From: Heterohyrax brucei | Taxonomy: Eukaryota; Chordata; Mammalia; Hyracoidea; Procaviidae | DNA length: 64,000 nt | Assembly (NCBI GenBank): GCA_028571685.1 | Contig: CM053158.1 | Location: 60,542,001 to 60,606,000, forward strand | Direction of reading: 5' to 3' | In this document: positions 21,100-32,605 of the stretch, piece by piece | Position numbering within the stretch: position 1 is the stretch's first letter | Layout of the letters: every line of letters starts with the position of its first letter | The notes under the pieces: model-generated | Seen by the model: only the letters and a program-made list of their open reading frames with translations | Databases searched by the model: none | Told to the model about the DNA's origin: nothing | Program-made: the position numbers and the translations under genes

Positions 21100-21968
21100 A
21101 ACCATTCCAACTGTGGTGTTGACAAAGAATATTGAATATACCATGGATGGCCAAAAGAATGAACAAATCAGTCTTGGAAGAAGTAAACAACCACAATGCT
21201 CCTTAGAAGAGAGGATGGGAAGACTTCAATTTGCTTAGTGTAGACACATCATCAGAAAATACCAATTGTGTGAGAGGCCATATAAGATACTCCACTAGTC
21301 TCACCCCTTTGGGAGCAAGGGAGGGTGAAGAAAACTAAAACCACAAGGGAAAAATTAGTCCAAAGGACTAAAGAACCACAAATAGCAAGGCCTCCACCAG
21401 ACTAAGTCCAGTACCAGTAGATGGTACCTAGCTACCACTTTGACAGGAAACACAATAGAGGGTCCCAAATAGAGACTATGTATAACTAAATTCTTACACA
21501 CAAAAAACAGCAGACTTACTGGCCCGACAGAGACTGAAGAAATCCACAGTTAGCCCCCCAAAACAGCATTTTAGCTCAGTAGTGAAGACATCCCCAAGGT
21601 TCACGCTTCAGCTAAAAATTAGATAGCCCCATAAAACAAAATGAGACTAAAGGGCACACAAGCCCAACAAAGGCAGGAAGGAAGAATGGGACAGGAAAGC
21701 CGATAATAGGGAAATCGATGTCAAGAAGGGAGAGTGTTGATATGTCATGGGGTTGTTTACCAGTGTCATAATATGTGGACTGCACAGTGGCAAGCCAGTT
21801 TGTTCCATAAACCTTCATCTAAAGTACAAAAAAGAAAGACCAATAGATGGAAAAGGACATTGTGGTGCAAATGAGATGAACTGACACAATAGCAATAATA
21901 ACAACCTCAAACATACCAATGATAATGAAGATGGCACAGGACCAGACAATATTTCATTCTGTTATGTA
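21100..21968 (+). mobile_element. RTE 3' fragment, split by an L1 3' end
   Basis: The left part (21100-21266) has 'gaatattgaatataccatgg' and 'tgctccttagaagagaggat'. The right part (21845-21968) has 'ggcacaggaccagacaatat' and 'ttcattctgttatgta'. These are collinear blocks of the RTE C-terminus and 3' UTR. A 572-bp L1 3' end lies between them with a 6-base duplication 'accaat'. The RTE end is cut where a DNA-transposon-like repeat begins at 21969. Confidence 0.8.
21267..21838 (+). mobile_element. L1 3' UTR insertion in RTE
   Basis: The plus-strand 3' UTR has 'ataagatactccactagtct', 'gcctccaccagactaagtcc' and 'ccagtttgttccataaacct', ending in 'gtacaaaaaagaaag'. This is the reverse complement of the 3' UTR type at 51300-51940. 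Target duplication 'accaat' at 21261-21266 and 21839-21844 fixes both ends. Confidence 0.85.
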
Positions 21969-22225
21969 CAGTGGTGTCACTAGGGTTGGTGTCACCCAGT
22001 GTGATAACTCCTGGTGTCATTCTACCCACCATGGACCTCCTCCCATACCAGACCATACACTATCCTTAGTAATGGTTTCTGTACTAATACTACTCTCATA
22101 TTGTAATTCCCATATATTAGTCTTTCTCTTCCTTTAATTGCTCCTTCGTTGATATAGGTTCACAAATACCAATTACAGCAATATTGTAAATAAAACACCA
22201 GAAATTTTCACAAAATTGGGGAAAG
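21969..22225 (+). mobile_element. hAT-like MITE fragment (left end)
   Basis: It begins 'cagtggtgtcactagggttg', a CAGTGG-type terminus, and continues 'ggtgtcacccagtgtgataa'. It is clearly homologous to the reverse complement of 60960-61239. It is non-coding. Assignment to hAT rests only on the CAG start and the short inverted termini seen in the 60669-61239 copy. Confidence 0.55.
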
Positions 22226-23459
22226 TGACACGTAATCAGCACAAGGTAAGTACTTGTGTCTATTTTACTTCTGAGATTAAAAAATACCCCTTTGGGAAAA
22301 ACCTTTCTCACTTACTTGATCCCCTGCCCTCTCTGCACTGGGTCCAAGCCAGCTTCAGAGACTGACACATTCCCTGGTCTGGAGGTAGGACCCACCACAT
22401 ACCCTGAGCCATTATCCCAGCCTTGAGGAGGGAACAAATTAACAAACAGAGAAACAATAAGCTGGGAACTCAGGGAAGGCACAACTCTTTTACCTAGGCG
22501 CAGGCATAAGTGTTCACGGACTTTAAATGCCTTTCGCCCCTCCATAAGCCTGTGTGAGCCCATTTCAATAGCATAAGTGCTCATTAGCACAGCACAACAG
22601 TGAAGTCTAACCTCAACTGTTTCAGCTATATATGGTGGAGAGGCAGGTTTGTGATGTTTGACACAAGTCTGCCTATCAACCAGGGTCCTCACCAGCATAC
22701 ATCACAAACCTGAGGACTGGTGGCTCCATCCATGGCAGGGACCCAGGAATAAGTGGTGTCTCCCAGTCTTTATAGCCAACAGCCCTAGGTCCTCATAGTA
22801 CAGCTGCAAAACCCACCCACCTACACAATCTTGAGAATAGGGACATGCTTTCTTCATAGACACTTAAGGGCAGCTGTCTGCCCCCAGCTTTTCTCAGTGT
22901 GTGACCCCCAGTGCAGCCAGATACCTCTGCCTACACCAATCCCCCACCCAGCAAGGACTGTAGGTGAGAACCTGCACTAGACACTGGGTAATTACCTAAG
23001 CGGAAGCCACACAGGAAAAATAAACAGACTCCTAGGCTCATTGACCTAATAACACTTTTAGCCACCTGGTGATAAGATGTTAGAGCTTCAAAGGCCACAA
23101 TGATCAAACTAGCTAATCTGCCTATTTTGGCATAACATGCTCAAATATATATAATATAAATAATATGCCACAAAATAAGTACAACAAGTTCATTGATGGC
23201 TCTGAGATAACACTTAATTTCAGACTACATGAAGAGGCAGACCACGATGGCTTTGGTAAGTTCCTCCCCCATGTACCCCCCCCAAAAAGAATAAAGAAAA
23301 ATTCCAGATGAAAAGAATTTCCTGAAATTAGCCAGATGTAGAACACAAGAAACTTATATACAGCACTCCTCAAGAGATAAAGAAGATCAGGCAAAATGCA
23401 GAACAAGCCAAGAAAGACATAGCGAAAGCAATACAGGTTGTAAGAGTCGATAAAGAGAC

Positions 23460-23603
23460 CAAATCCAGCATTGTCAAGTCATAGTAACCCTATAGAACAG
23501 AGCGGAACTGCCCCATAGTTTCCAAAGAGTACCTGGTGGATTTGAACTGCTGACCTTTTGGCTAGCAGCCATAGCATGTAACCACTATGCCACCAGGTTT
23601 TCC
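23460..23603 (-). mobile_element. AfroSINE, short form, minus strand
   Basis: 'tgtcaagtcatagtaaccct', 'agcggaactgccccatagtt', 'tttggctagcagccatagca' and 'tatgccaccaggttttcc' define a nearly complete reverse copy inside L1 ORF1. Confidence 0.9.
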
Positions 23604-24689
23604 TATAGAGAGATAGCAAATTCAGAAGATTAATAACAAAATTAAACAACTCAAAGAAAGTCATAGAAACAGAATTGAGACAATGGAAGTCATAATTAAT
23701 GATACTTGAAGATAAAGCAACTGACCCCAACATATTTTAGGAAAAATCAGACAAAAATTTCAAAAAAAAAAAAAAAAAATGAAGAAACCCTAAGAATTAA
23801 GACTCGACAGCACTTGACTGGCTATCAAAAGGAATAGCCAATAAGTGACTGCAGTACCAAAACAGATGGATAACAGAAAATACAGAGAATTGTTGAAGAT
23901 TTACTGTCAGAAAAACACCTTGATGTTGTGAAAGGTGAAAAGTTGTCTATCTGAAATGTTTATCAAACTCCACACAAGGTAGATCCCAAAAGAAAGTCAC
24001 CAAAACATGTTACAGTCAAACTTGTCAAAACCAAAGATATAGAATTTTAAGAGCAGCCAGAGATGAATAAAAAGACACCTATAAAGGAGAATCAATAAGA
24101 CTAAACTCAAACTACTCAGCAGAAACCATGAGGGAAAGAGGGCAATAGGATGACATACATAAGACCTTGAAGGAAAAAAATTGCCAGCCAAGAATGATAT
24201 ATCCAGTAAAACAGTCTCTCAAACATGAATTTGAAAAAAAACACCAAAATTAAAAGAACGCTAAAAGGAATCTTTTGGCTAGAAAATCAATAGTATCAGA
24301 TAACAACCCAAGACAAGCACAGACAACCTAAATAGGGAAATCACAAAAATAAATCAAAGCTAAAATGCTGAAAATGGGGAAACAGAGATGTTATTATGTA
24401 AAAGATGACAACATTAAAACAAAATACGGACAACAAAATGAGTCATACATCTTTCATATGAAGAGGAAGACAAGGTGATAGAAAGAAATAAAAGATTGGT
24501 TTAAACATAGAAAATAGGGGGCAAATATTAAGGTGACTGCAAAGGAAACTAACAATCCGGTGCATCAAAATACAAAACGAGAAAAACACAAAGACTCAGC
24601 AAACACAAAATCAACAACAGTGAAAAAGATGAAAAGAAAATACATAAAGAGGACACAGCACAGAAAATTAAGTGGAACAAGAGACTGTC

Positions 24690-25790
24690 AACAATGCACA
24701 CAAAGAGACATCAAAATGGCAGCACTAAATTCGTACCTATCAATAATTATGCTGAATATAAACAGACCAATAAAGTGACAGAGTGGCAGAATGGATTTTT
24801 AAAAAAACCATAATAAGTCTATATGCTGCCCTCAAGAGACAAACCTTAGATTTCAGGACATAAGCTAGAATTCAAAGATTGGAAAAAATATAACAAGTAA
24901 ACAACAATAATAGAAAAAAAAAGCAGGAGTGGAAATATTAATCTCTGGCAAAACAGACTTGAAAGTGAAAGCTACCATAAAGGATAAGGAAGGACACTAT
25001 ACAACGATTAAAGGATCAGTATATGGCACTTGGCTTGGCTTGGCATACACGGAAGATATAACTATATTAAATATTTACACACCTAATAACACAGCTCCAG
25101 AATACATAAAACAAACTCTCAAGCACTAAAAAGAGATATAGAGGGTTCCTCAATAGTAGGAGACTCCAACACACCATTTTTGGTGAAGGACAGAATATCT
25201 GAAAAGAAGCTCAGTAAAGACATGGAAGACCTAAATGCCACAATCAAGCAACCTGACGTCATGGACATATAGAAAGCACTGCACTCAACAGCAGCTGAGT
25301 ATACTTTCTTTTTCAATACACATAGAACATTTTCCTGAATAGACCACATATTAGGCCATAAAGCAAGTCATAATAGAATCCAAAACATTGAAATATTACA
25401 AAGCATCTTTTCTGACCATAAAGCCATAAAAGTAGAAATCAGTAGCTGAGAAAGCAAGAGAAAAAGCAATCAAACACATGGAAACTGAACAACACTTTGC
25501 TCATGAACTACTGGGTTATAAAAGAAATTAAGGATGGAATAAAGAAATTCACAGAATCAAATGAGAATGAAAACACATCTTATGACAACTTCTGGGATAT
25601 AGAAAAAGCAGAGCTCAAAGGTCAATTTATAGCAATAAATTGCACACATTCAAAAAGAAGAAAGGTCCAAAATCAGAGCATTGACCCTATATCTCAAACA
25701 AATAGAAAGAGAGCATCCAAAGAAGCCTTTGGGCACCAAAAGAAAGCAAGTAATAAAAATTAGAGCAGAATTAAATGAAACAGAGAACTG
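24690..25790 (+). pseudogene. L1 ORF2 endonuclease-domain remnant
   Basis: The L1 endonuclease nicks target DNA for target-primed reverse transcription. Translated pieces resemble the conserved N-terminus ('LNSYLSIIMLNINRPIK' near 24728), a sheet-forming region ('ILNIYTPNNTAPEYIKQTL' near 25060) and 'DKEGHYTTIKG'. Stops and frameshifts split it, with open pieces 24533-24778, 24929-25129 and 25497-25763. The RT domain that should follow is missing. Confidence 0.8.
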
Positions 25791-27577
25791 AAGTAAAAGA
25801 ACTAAACAAAAAATTTCAAAGAACAGTGCAGTAAGACAAAGAAAAGCCTTATAATGATATGTGCAAAGAGCTGAAGACAGAAAACCAACAGAGAAGAACA
25901 CACTTGGCATTTCTCAAGCTAAAAGAACTAAGGGGGAAAAAAAATCTAGCCTCCAGTTGCAATAGTAAAGGATTGTACAGTGAAAATATTAAACAATGCA
26001 AGAAGCATCAAAAGAAGAAGGAAAGAATACATAGAGTCATTATACCAAAAAGAACTGGTCAATGTTCAACCATTTCAGGCAGTAGCATATGATAAGGAAC
26101 CAGTGGTAATGAAGACAGAAGTACAAGCTACACTGAAGGCACTCGTGAAAAACTAGGCTCCAGGAATTAATTCATGTTGATTGAGATGTTTCAACAAATG
26201 GATGCAGCACAGGCAGTGCTCACTAACCTATGCCAAGAAATTTGGAAGACGGTTACCTGACCAAAAACTGAAAGGGATGCATATTTATACCTGTTCAAAA
26301 GGAAGGTGATCCAATTGACTGCTGAAGTTATCAAACAATATCGTTAGTATCGCACACAAGTAAAATTTTGCTTAAGCTCACTCAAAGCAGCTGTAGCAAT
26401 ATGACAGGGAACTTCCAGAAATTCAAGCTAGACTGAGAAGAGGGTGTGGAACCAGGGATATCATTGCTGATGCCAGAGAGATCCTGGCTGAAAACAGACA
26501 CTACCAGAAAGATGTTTACCCATGTTTTATTGACTATGCAAAGACATTTGACTGTGTGGATCATAACAAATTATGAATAACATTGGGAAGAACGGGAATT
26601 CCAAAAAACTTAACTGTGCTTATGAGGAATGTGTGCACAGATCAGGAGGTAGTCATTTGAAAAGAACAAGGGGATTCTGTGTGGTTTAAAGTTAGGAAAG
26701 GTGTATGTCAGGGTTGTATTCTTTGACCATACTTTTTCAATCTGTATGCTGAGCTAAAAAGTCTGAGAAGCTGGACTATCTGAAGAAAAACAGGCCTTGA
26801 AATGCAGGAAGACTCTTTAAGAGCCTGTGATATGCAAATCTTCAATCTCGCTTGCTGAAAGTGAAGAGGATTTGAAGCACTTACTGGTGAAGATCACAGA
26901 CCACAACTTTCCATATGAATTACACCTTAACAGAAAGGAAATAAAAATGCTCACAACTGAAACAATAAGCAATATGATGATAAATGGAGAAAAGATAGAA
27001 ATCATCAAAGATTTCATTTTACTCAAATCCACAATCAACATCCCCAGAAACAGTAGTCAAGAAATCCGAAGGTGCACTGCATTAGGCAAATCTGCTGCAA
27101 AAGATTTCTTTAGTGTCGAAAAGCAAAGGTATGCCTGACCCAAGCCATGGTATTTTTAGTTGCTTCATATGCAGATGAAAGCTGAATTATGAATAAGTAA
27201 GACAGAAGAAGAATTGATGCCTTTGAATTGTGGTGTTGCTGAAGAATATTGATTATACCATAGACTGCCGAAAGAGCAAAAACAAAATCTGGCTTGAAAG
27301 AGGTACAACCAGAATGCTGCTTAGAAGCTAGGATGGTGAGACTATGTCTCACATATTTTGGATGTGTTATCACAAGAGGGTCAGTCCCTGGAGAAAGCTA
27401 TCATCCTTGGTAAAGTAGAGAGTCAGCAAAAAAGAGGAAGACCTTCAAAGAGATGGATTGGCACAGCGGGCTGGGCTCCAGTATAACAATGATTGTAACG
27501 ACAGATCAGGACTGAGCAGTATTTCATTCTGGTGTACACAGGGTCAACAGCAACCAATAATAACAACAACAAAGTGG
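25791..27577 (+). mobile_element. RTE LINE, 5'-truncated, with (CAA)n-type end
   Basis: It starts 'gaagtaaaagaactaaac' just before the RT domain and ends 'aataataacaacaacaaag'. It contains decayed RT ('tattgactatgcaaagacat' gives the F-x-D-Y-A-K motif at about 26528; 'gtatgtcagggttgtattct' gives the G-x-R/C-Q-G-C motif at about 26703) and C-terminal blocks. The endonuclease is absent. Many frameshifts are present. It directly abuts the L1 endonuclease remnant upstream. Confidence 0.88.
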
Positions 27578-27998
27578 CGTAAGTATCAAACGATGTAGGA
27601 AGCATCAAAAGAAGATGGAAGGAATACACAGAGTCACTAAATCAAGAAGAATTGGTCACTGGTCAGCCATTTCAGGAGGCAGCATGTGGTTGAGAAGCAC
27701 TGGTACTGAAGGAAGAAGTATAAGCATCACTGAAGGCATTGGTGGAAAACTAGAATCCATGACTTGATGGAATACCAAATGAAGTGTTTCAACAACAAAT
27801 GCAGTGCTGAAATTGCTCACTTGTCTATGCAAAGATATTCGGAAAACAGCTACCTGGCCCCAAATTGGATAAGATTGGTACTTGTTCTCATTCCAAAGAT
27901 AGGAGATCCAACAGAACTCAGAAGTCATTAACACAAGTAAAATATCATGAACAAGTAAAATTTTTGGTGAAAACTACTCAGTAATGGTTGCAATATCT
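27578..27998 (+). mobile_element. Second RTE fragment, tandem with the first
   Basis: Directly after the first RTE tail, 'gatgtaggaagcatcaaaag' restarts RTE sequence at the pre-RT linker. It proceeds through 'ggtactgaaggaagaagtat' and stops near 27998, before the RT core, with no RTE 3' end. It is 3'-truncated or cut by later rearrangement at the junction with L1. Confidence 0.7.
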
Positions 27999-28156
27999 TA
28001 AGATCTAGAAAGAAAAATACCATAAGGTCCAGCAATCCCACTCCTAGGAATACATCCTAGAGAAATTAAGAACTTTCACATGAATAAATATATGCATACC
28101 CATGTCCATGGCAGCACTGCTCACAATAGCAAAAAGATGGAAACAGTCTAGGTGCC

Positions 28157-28548
28157 TGTTTCAGTCATCTGGTACTACTCTAACAGAAATACCACAAAGT
28201 ACATGGATTTAGCAAAGAAAAGTTCATTCCTACATGGTCAAGTAGGCTACAAGTCTGAATTCAGGATGTCTGCTCCAGGGGAAAGGCTTTCCTTCTTTAT
28301 CATCTCTGGAGGAATGTCCTTGCGTTTCATCCGTCTTTGGTCAGAAAGAATCCTGGCACAAGAATCTCAGGTCTGAAGCCTGCACTCTACTCCTGGTACT
28401 GCTTTCTTGGTGGTATAATGTTCCCAACTCTCTGCTTGTTTCTCTTTCCTTTTATCTCTTGTAGGATGACAGGATAAAAGGCGGTGGGAATCATGACCCA
28501 GCCAAATGGCTACAGACATTTTTTGGAGGCACAGTCTAATCCATGACA
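28157..28548 (-). mobile_element. Solo MaLR LTR, minus strand
   Basis: The LTR on the plus strand runs 'tgtttcagtcatctggtact' to 'ccatgaca'. It is flanked by a perfect 5-base target duplication 'gtgcc' (28152-28156 and 28549-28553), the size expected for this retroviral-type integration. It interrupts L1 ORF2 sequence that is collinear across it. Solo LTRs arise by recombination between the two LTRs of a provirus. Confidence 0.9.
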
Positions 28549-28690
28549 GTGCCCATCAACAGATGAATGGATAAACAAATTATGGTATATTCACACAGTG
28601 GAATACTGTGCAAGGCTAAAGTGGAATTATGGATCTGTTAAACATCTTACAACATGGAGGAATCTGGAGGGCATCATCCTGAATGAAATT

Positions 28691-28832
28691 AAAAACCTAT
28701 TGCTACTGAGTCCATTTGGACTCATAGCTAACCTTCAGGACAGAGAAGAACTGTCCTATGGAGTTTCCAAGGAACGGCTGATGAATTTGAACTGCATCTG
28801 ATTAGCAGCCATAGCAATTAGCCACAATACCA
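28691..28832 (-). mobile_element. AfroSINE, short form, minus strand
   Basis: 'cctatggagtttccaaggaa' and 'agcaattagccacaatacca' are reverse AfroSINE blocks. The flanks share 'tgaaatta' on both sides. It is inserted in an L1 ORF2 C-terminal region. Confidence 0.85.
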
Positions 28833-29814
28833 CCAGAGTGAAATTAGTCACAAAAGGGCAAATATTGTATGAGACCACAATGATAAGAACTCAAGAAAAG
28901 ATTTAAACACACAAGAAAACATTCTTTGATGGTTATAAGAGTGGGGAAAGCAGGAGAAGGGTATTTACTAGCTAGATAGTAGACAAGAATTATTTGTAGT
29001 AAGGACAAGACAACACAAAATACAGAAGTTAGCATAACTGGACTGAACCAAAAGCTAAGAACTTTCCTGAATACAACCAAAACACTTAGATGCAGGGTCT
29101 TGGGGTCCATGGTTTCAGGGGACGTCTATGTTAACTGGCATAACAAAGTTTTCTCTATCCCACTTTTTGTGATTGACATTTGTGGTCTTAAAACCCGGCA
29201 AGTGGCCACCTAAGAAGCATCAATTGGTCCCAATCCCCCTGGAGCAAAAGAGAATGACGACCACCAAAGACATAAGGAAAACACGAGCTCAAGAGACAGA
29301 AAGGGCCACATAAACCAGACACTACATCAGCCTGAGACCAGAAGAACTAGACAGCAGCTGGCTACCACCAATGACTGCCCTGACAGTGTGGGAGAAAAGT
29401 GGGGTGTGGAACTCAAACTCTATTAAATCAGTCTTTGATAGTCTGACTGACTGGAAATTCCCCAGAAGACATGGTCCCCAGACTGTCTGTCATCCTAGAG
29501 CTGAAACTATTCCTGAGGCCGACTCTACAGACAAAGACTGGACTGGAACATAAGATATCAAATGATATTGGCAAAGAGTATGCTTCTTGGTTTAAGTAGA
29601 CACATGACACTAACTGTGCAGCTCCTGCCCAGACGTTAGATGCCAGGGAGGAGGGAGACAGGAACTGGTTGACTGGACACAGGAAATATAGAGATGTACG
29701 ATCACAGCATGCGGACAGTCACAAGGGGTTACATGACCATATATAAACTTTTGTATGGCAAAGTGACTGGAATTACAAACTTTTACTTAAAGCAACATAA
29801 AAGTAAAAAGAAAA

Positions 29815-30701
29815 AGATTTTATGTCAATTTGGCTAAGCTATGATTCTCAGTGTTTTGGCAGTTGTGTAATGGTGTAATGTCGGGATCACTTCCCTGCCG
29901 AGATCTGATATGTGATCACCCCCATGATGGCATCTGCTGTGGTACCAGCAGATGGCAGGGCTCTTGGTAGCTCAGCAGCGCTCTCAGTCTTCATCTCTGT
30001 CTTCTACCTCCTCTCTCTTCCTGCTTCCCTTTCTGGGGCTTTTTCTTCTTCTAGATCCTGCAGCGGTCTTCTGTTCATCTTACCTCTGACTCCTGGGCCT
30101 TGAACTAGCAGCTTACCTAATGTCTTGTCTGCACATTGTTGGATTCATCCATCTTCACAGCAGCCTGCAACAGTCTTACTCTTCAACCTGTCAATCTTGG
30201 GTTTGTCAGCCCCTGCAGCTATAAGAATCAGGAGACTCTTTATTCTGCCCCACAGATTTGGAAAGTTATAGCCTCTGAAAATTGTGTGAGCCATTTCCTT
30301 GATATACATCTCTCTCTTTCTAATATATATATACTCATACACATATATATGTGTGTGTGTATACATTTATATATGTTTTACTGATTTTGCTTCTCTAGAG
30401 AGTTCAGCCTAAAACAATATGTGAAAGAGAGAATCAAGCAGAGAGGCGAGGGACTCCCTATAACCAAGAAGTAAGTGCTAGGAATGGGGTGCATCTTTTG
30501 GACCTTGGATGCCTCTGTTGAGAAGCTTCTAGACCACGGGAAAATATTTAATAGATACCTTTTCCCAGAACTGACAAAGAAATTCTTCTCCTGGAGCTGG
30601 TGCCCTGAATTTGGATTTGAAGCCTCTTAAAGTATGAGAGAATAAATTTCTGTTTATTAAACCTATCCACTTGTGGTATTTCTGTTATAGCTGCTGCTCA
30701 A
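29815..30701 (+). mobile_element. MaLR LTR, plus strand, split by another LTR
   Basis: The left piece (29815-29895, 'tgtcaatttggctaagctat') and right piece (30414-30701, 'agagaggcgagggactccct', 'gagctggtgccctgaatttg', 'gagaataaatttctg') are collinear parts of a MaLR LTR. A different LTR occupies 29896-30413. The right end stops inside 'gtggtatttctgttatagct', where a minus-strand MaLR LTR begins. Confidence 0.75.
29896..30413 (+). mobile_element. Second-type LTR inserted in MaLR LTR
   Basis: It contains 'tttgtcagcccctgcagcta', 'gtgagccatttccttgatat', an (AT)/(GT) microsatellite (about 30318-30375) and ends 'ttgcttctctagagagttca' then 'gcctaaaaca'. This resembles the ERVL/MaLR-class LTR whose reverse strand opens 'ttagattgggctctctagtg' at 36561. 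Exact ends and target duplication were not resolved. Confidence 0.6.
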
Positions 30702-31016
30702 TCTTCCCCTGGTCGAGGAGCTTCTCAGGTGCAGGGACCCTGGGTCCAAAGGATGTACTCTGCTCCAGACAGTGTTTTCTTGGTGGTATGAGGTCTCCCT
30801 GTTTCTCAGCTTCTCTCTTTTCTATTTCAAGAGCTTGCTTCAAGATACAAGACAAGCTTGTAGACTGAGTTTCACCTCATTCACACAGTTGTCAACCATC
30901 CTCACTCATTAACATCATAGAGACAGAATTTACAACATAAAGGAAAATATCAGAATATCTGGAATCATGTCCCAGACAATCAATACACACATTTTTGGGG
31001 GTCACAATTCAATCTA
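30702..31016 (-). mobile_element. MaLR LTR, minus strand, partial
   Basis: 'aatcttcccctggtcgagga', 'cttggtggtatgaggtctcc' and 'tttttgggggtcacaattca' are reverse MaLR LTR blocks. It lacks the outermost bases at its left side and meets a plus-strand MaLR LTR there in tail-to-tail orientation. Confidence 0.75.
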
Positions 31017-31018
31017 TT

Positions 31019-32605
31019 TGATCAGGAACTGGTGGTACTGAAGGAAGGAAAATACTGAAGGAAGAAGTCAAAGCTTCACTGAAGGCATCGGCGAAACCAA
31101 GGCTCCAGCAATTGTTAGAATATCAGTTGAGATATTTCAACAAACAGATGCAGCATTGGAAGTGTTCATTCATCTATGCCAAGAAATTTGGAGGACAGCT
31201 ATCTGACTAACTGACTGAAAGAGATCCAAGAAAAGTGATCCAACTGAATGCAGAAATTACTGAACAACATTGTTAACATCACGCACAAGTGAAACCGTGC
31301 TCAAGATCATTCAAAAGCAACTGCAACAGTGTATTGAAAAGGAACTGCCAAAATTCAAGCTGGATTTAGAAGAGGACGTGGAGCCAGGGATATCACCACT
31401 GATGTCAGATGGATCTTGTTTGTAGCAGAGAATACCAGAAAGATGTTAGCCTGTGTTTCCTTGACTATTCAAAGGTATTCAACTGTGTGGATCATAGCAA
31501 CTTATGGCTAACATTGCATAAAATGTGAATTCCAGAAGACTTAATTGTGCTGTTAAGGAATTTCTATATGGATTAAGAGGCAGTCGTGCTAACCATACAA
31601 GGGGAAACTGTGTAGTTTAAAGTAAGGAAAGGTACGTGCCAGGGTTGTATCCTTTCACTATGATTTTCCTTCTGCACAGTGAGCAAATAATCCAAGAAGT
31701 TGAACTGTATAAAGAAGAACAAGATATCAAGATTGGAGGATGACTCATTAACAACATACATTACACAGACAACACCACCTTACTGGTTGGAAATGAAAAA
31801 GATTCGAAACATTTACTGATGAAGATCACAAAATGGTGCAACCTCTTTGGAAAGCAATCTGATCAAAGTGATCAAAGACCACAGCCTTCAGTACAGATTG
31901 CACCTCAACATGGAAAAAAAAAATCCTCACCACGTGACCAGTAAGCAACGCTGTCACGAGTGGAGAAGGATTGAGGTGGTCAAGGATTTCATTTTACTTG
32001 GCTCCACAATCAATGCCTAAGGAAGCAGCAGTCAAGAAATCAAAGGATGCATTGCATTGGGAAAACTTACTGCGAAGGATCTCTTCAAAGTACTGAAAAG
32101 TAAAGATATCACCTTGAAGACTAAAGTGTGCCTGACCCAAGCCATGGTATTTTCAATCATATCTTATGCATGTGAAAGCTGAACAACAAGCAAGGAAGAC
32201 AGAAGGAGAAGAATTGATGCTTCTGAATTGTGGTGTTGGAGAAGAATATTGAATGTCCCAAGGACTGCCAAAAGAACCAACAGATCTTTTCTGGAAGAAG
32301 TACAACCAGAGTGCTCCTTGGAAGCAAAGATGGCAAAACTGTGTCTTACATACTTTGGACACGTAGTAAGGAAGGCTCATTCCCTGGTCAAGAACATCAT
32401 GCTTGGTAGAGTGGAGTGTCAGCACAAAAGGGAAAGACTGTTGATGAAATGGAGTGACACAGTGGCCACAACGATGGGCTTAAGCATAAAGATGATTGTG
32501 TACATAGCACAAGACCGGGCAGTGTTTCATTGTGTTGCGCATAGTATCGATATGAGTCAGAACCAACTCGATGGCACCTAACAACAACAACAACAACACA
32601 ACTCA
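31019..32605 (+). mobile_element. RTE LINE, 5'-truncated, complete 3' end
   Basis: It starts in the pre-RT region ('gatcaggaactggtggtact') and ends with 'caactcgatggcacctaaca' and a (CAA)n run (32578-32600). The RT region, 'acattacacagacaacacca' (decayed Y-A-D-D box, about 31757-31780) and C-terminus are present with stops. The longest open part is 32228-32581, the C-terminal zinc-binding-like region. A 39-base stretch at 31825-31863 is L1 sequence, not RTE. Confidence 0.9.

Larger units (their letters stand above)
22315..25790 (+). mobile_element. L1 5' half: 5' UTR, ORF1 and endonuclease part of ORF2
   Basis: From 22315 to about 23120 the CCC-rich, CAG-rich sequence is typical of an L1 5' UTR. 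About 23120-24430 is a decayed ORF1 (coiled-coil and RNA-binding protein), with 'gaagaaaccctaagaattaa' and 'ccaagaatgatatatccagt' near its C-terminal half. About 24690-25790 is the ORF2 endonuclease region. The reverse transcriptase part is absent: at 25790 the sequence passes directly into RTE. An AfroSINE (23460-23603) and an A-run (about 23762-23780) lie in ORF1. Confidence 0.8.
27999..29818 (+). mobile_element. L1 3' end with nested MaLR LTR and AfroSINE
   Basis: From 'aatcccactcctaggaatac' (ORF2 C-terminus) the element continues through 'acagatgaatggataaacaa' and a long 3' UTR ('ggtcttggggtccatggttt', 'gagacagaaagggccacata', 'gaccatatataaacttttgt') to an A-rich end near 29818. A MaLR LTR (28157-28548) and an AfroSINE (28691-28832) are inserted. 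It could be the 3' half of the L1 that begins at 22315, with its RT region lost. Confidence 0.82.

Noticed and set aside
32578-32602. (CAA)n microsatellite as an independent repeat
   Set aside because: It is the natural 3' tail of the RTE element ending there.
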